The translations under genes were made by a program, and so were the position numbers. From contig NZ_JACHJP010000010.1 in NCBI RefSeq assembly GCF_014203715.1, positions 124,001 through 188,000 on the forward strand: 64,000 bases of DNA, read 5' to 3'. Numbering within the stretch: the first letter of the stretch is position 1; the number at the start of each line of letters is the position of its first letter. This document shows, one piece after another, positions 63,773 to 64,000 of the stretch. The stretch comes from Streptosporangium saharense (GTDB lineage Bacteria > Actinomycetota > Actinomycetes > Streptosporangiales > Streptosporangiaceae). The notes below the pieces were generated by a model that was given only the letters and a program-made list of their open reading frames with translations, had not been told where the DNA came from and searched no databases.

Positions 63773-64000
63773 ATGCCTAACCTGGGACCCACCGAGCTGA
63801 TCATTATCGGCGTGATCCTGATCCTGCTGTTCGGTGCGAAGAAACTGCCGGACGCGGCTCGCGGCCTGGGCCGGTCACTGCGGATCTTCAAGTCGGAGAC
63901 CGCCAAGCTTCGCGACGACGACGAGACGGACACCCGTACCACCGTCGTCCAGACGCAGGCGCAGCCCCAGCCGGCCGCTCCGGCCCCCCAGCCGCTCCCC
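63773..64000 (+). CDS. tatA: Twin-arginine translocase subunit TatA (partial)
   Basis: 76 codons are in the window and the reading continues beyond it. The membrane helix [18 protein letters not shown], the conserved FG hinge, and the amphipathic helix [21 protein letters not shown] are typical of TatA. A Pro/Ala/Gln-rich tail follows. TatA forms the export pore for folded proteins. AAGGA precedes the ATG. tatC is expected just outside the window. Confidence 0.93.
   Translation, partial: MPNLGPTELIIIGVILILLFGAKKLPDAARGLGRSLRIFKSETAKLRDDDETDTRTTVVQTQAQPQPAAPAPQPLP

Overview
The window is high-GC chromosomal DNA from an actinobacterium. The evidence is a complete Pup-proteasome system (arc/mpa, dop, pup, prcB, prcA, pafA, pafB, pafC), a mycothiol gene (mshC), GTG/TTG starts and many apparently leaderless genes. 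Gene content and order fit a filamentous actinomycete of the Streptosporangiales type (inference; no 16S or database comparison was possible). Both ends cut through genes: a mobA-like gene on the left and tatA on the right.

Layout. 0-5.9 kb: molybdenum-cofactor gene end with a DUF6457 partner, a 6C-type small RNA on the minus strand, DUF3099, dodecin, the tldD/tldE pair, and the fabG-inhA fatty-acid pair. 5.9-15.3 kb: a low-complexity envelope protein, an aldo/keto reductase, the conserved run histidine phosphatase - DUF3090 - SCO1664-type - NRDE - mshC, then a cold-shock protein, peptide deformylase, a helical protein of unknown function and a PAC2-family protein. 15.5-20.3 kb: cobalamin-dependent methionine synthase, a HAD phosphatase and a membrane protein. 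20.5-26.6 kb: a complete dipeptide/nickel-type ABC importer. 26.7-31.5 kb: azlCD with a divergent LysR regulator, a two-component system and a RecB-like nuclease. 31.6-41.3 kb: a Rip-type intramembrane protease, then an accessory block (flavoprotein, four-helix membrane protein, FHA protein, CPA2 antiporter, Ser/Thr kinase, double-GNAT protein) before trmI. 41.5-46.2 kb: proteasomal ATPase, an acyltransferase and dop. 46.3-51.9 kb: a cobalamin-riboswitch operon (cbtB, cbtA, histidine phosphatase, fused ChlI/ChlD chelatase, cobO, cobB). 52.0-64.0 kb: Ser/Thr kinase, membrane protein, pup, prcB, prcA, a secreted protein, pafA, a tandem FKBP lipoprotein, a Cys-rich HTH regulator, DUF3291, DUF3866, pafB, pafC, a small membrane protein and tatA.

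How the parts work together. Pup ends in GGQ. Dop converts this to GGE, PafA ligates Pup to lysines, the Arc/Mpa ring unfolds tagged proteins and the PrcAB chamber degrades them. PafBC is the WYL-domain DNA-damage regulator. The cobalamin operon imports cobalt and performs corrin steps, and so supports the B12-dependent MetH encoded 30 kb away. It also separates dop from pup. The accessory block at 33-39 kb contains an FHA phospho-threonine reader and a soluble Ser/Thr kinase within 2.1 kb of each other.

Regulatory sequence that is visible includes one cobalamin riboswitch with its promoter, one 6C RNA, about a dozen genes with a TANNNT hexamer 6-9 nt before the start codon (leaderless type), an operator-like palindrome at the LysR gene, and several hairpin terminators. 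I saw no tRNA, rRNA, CRISPR array, transposase or prophage gene.
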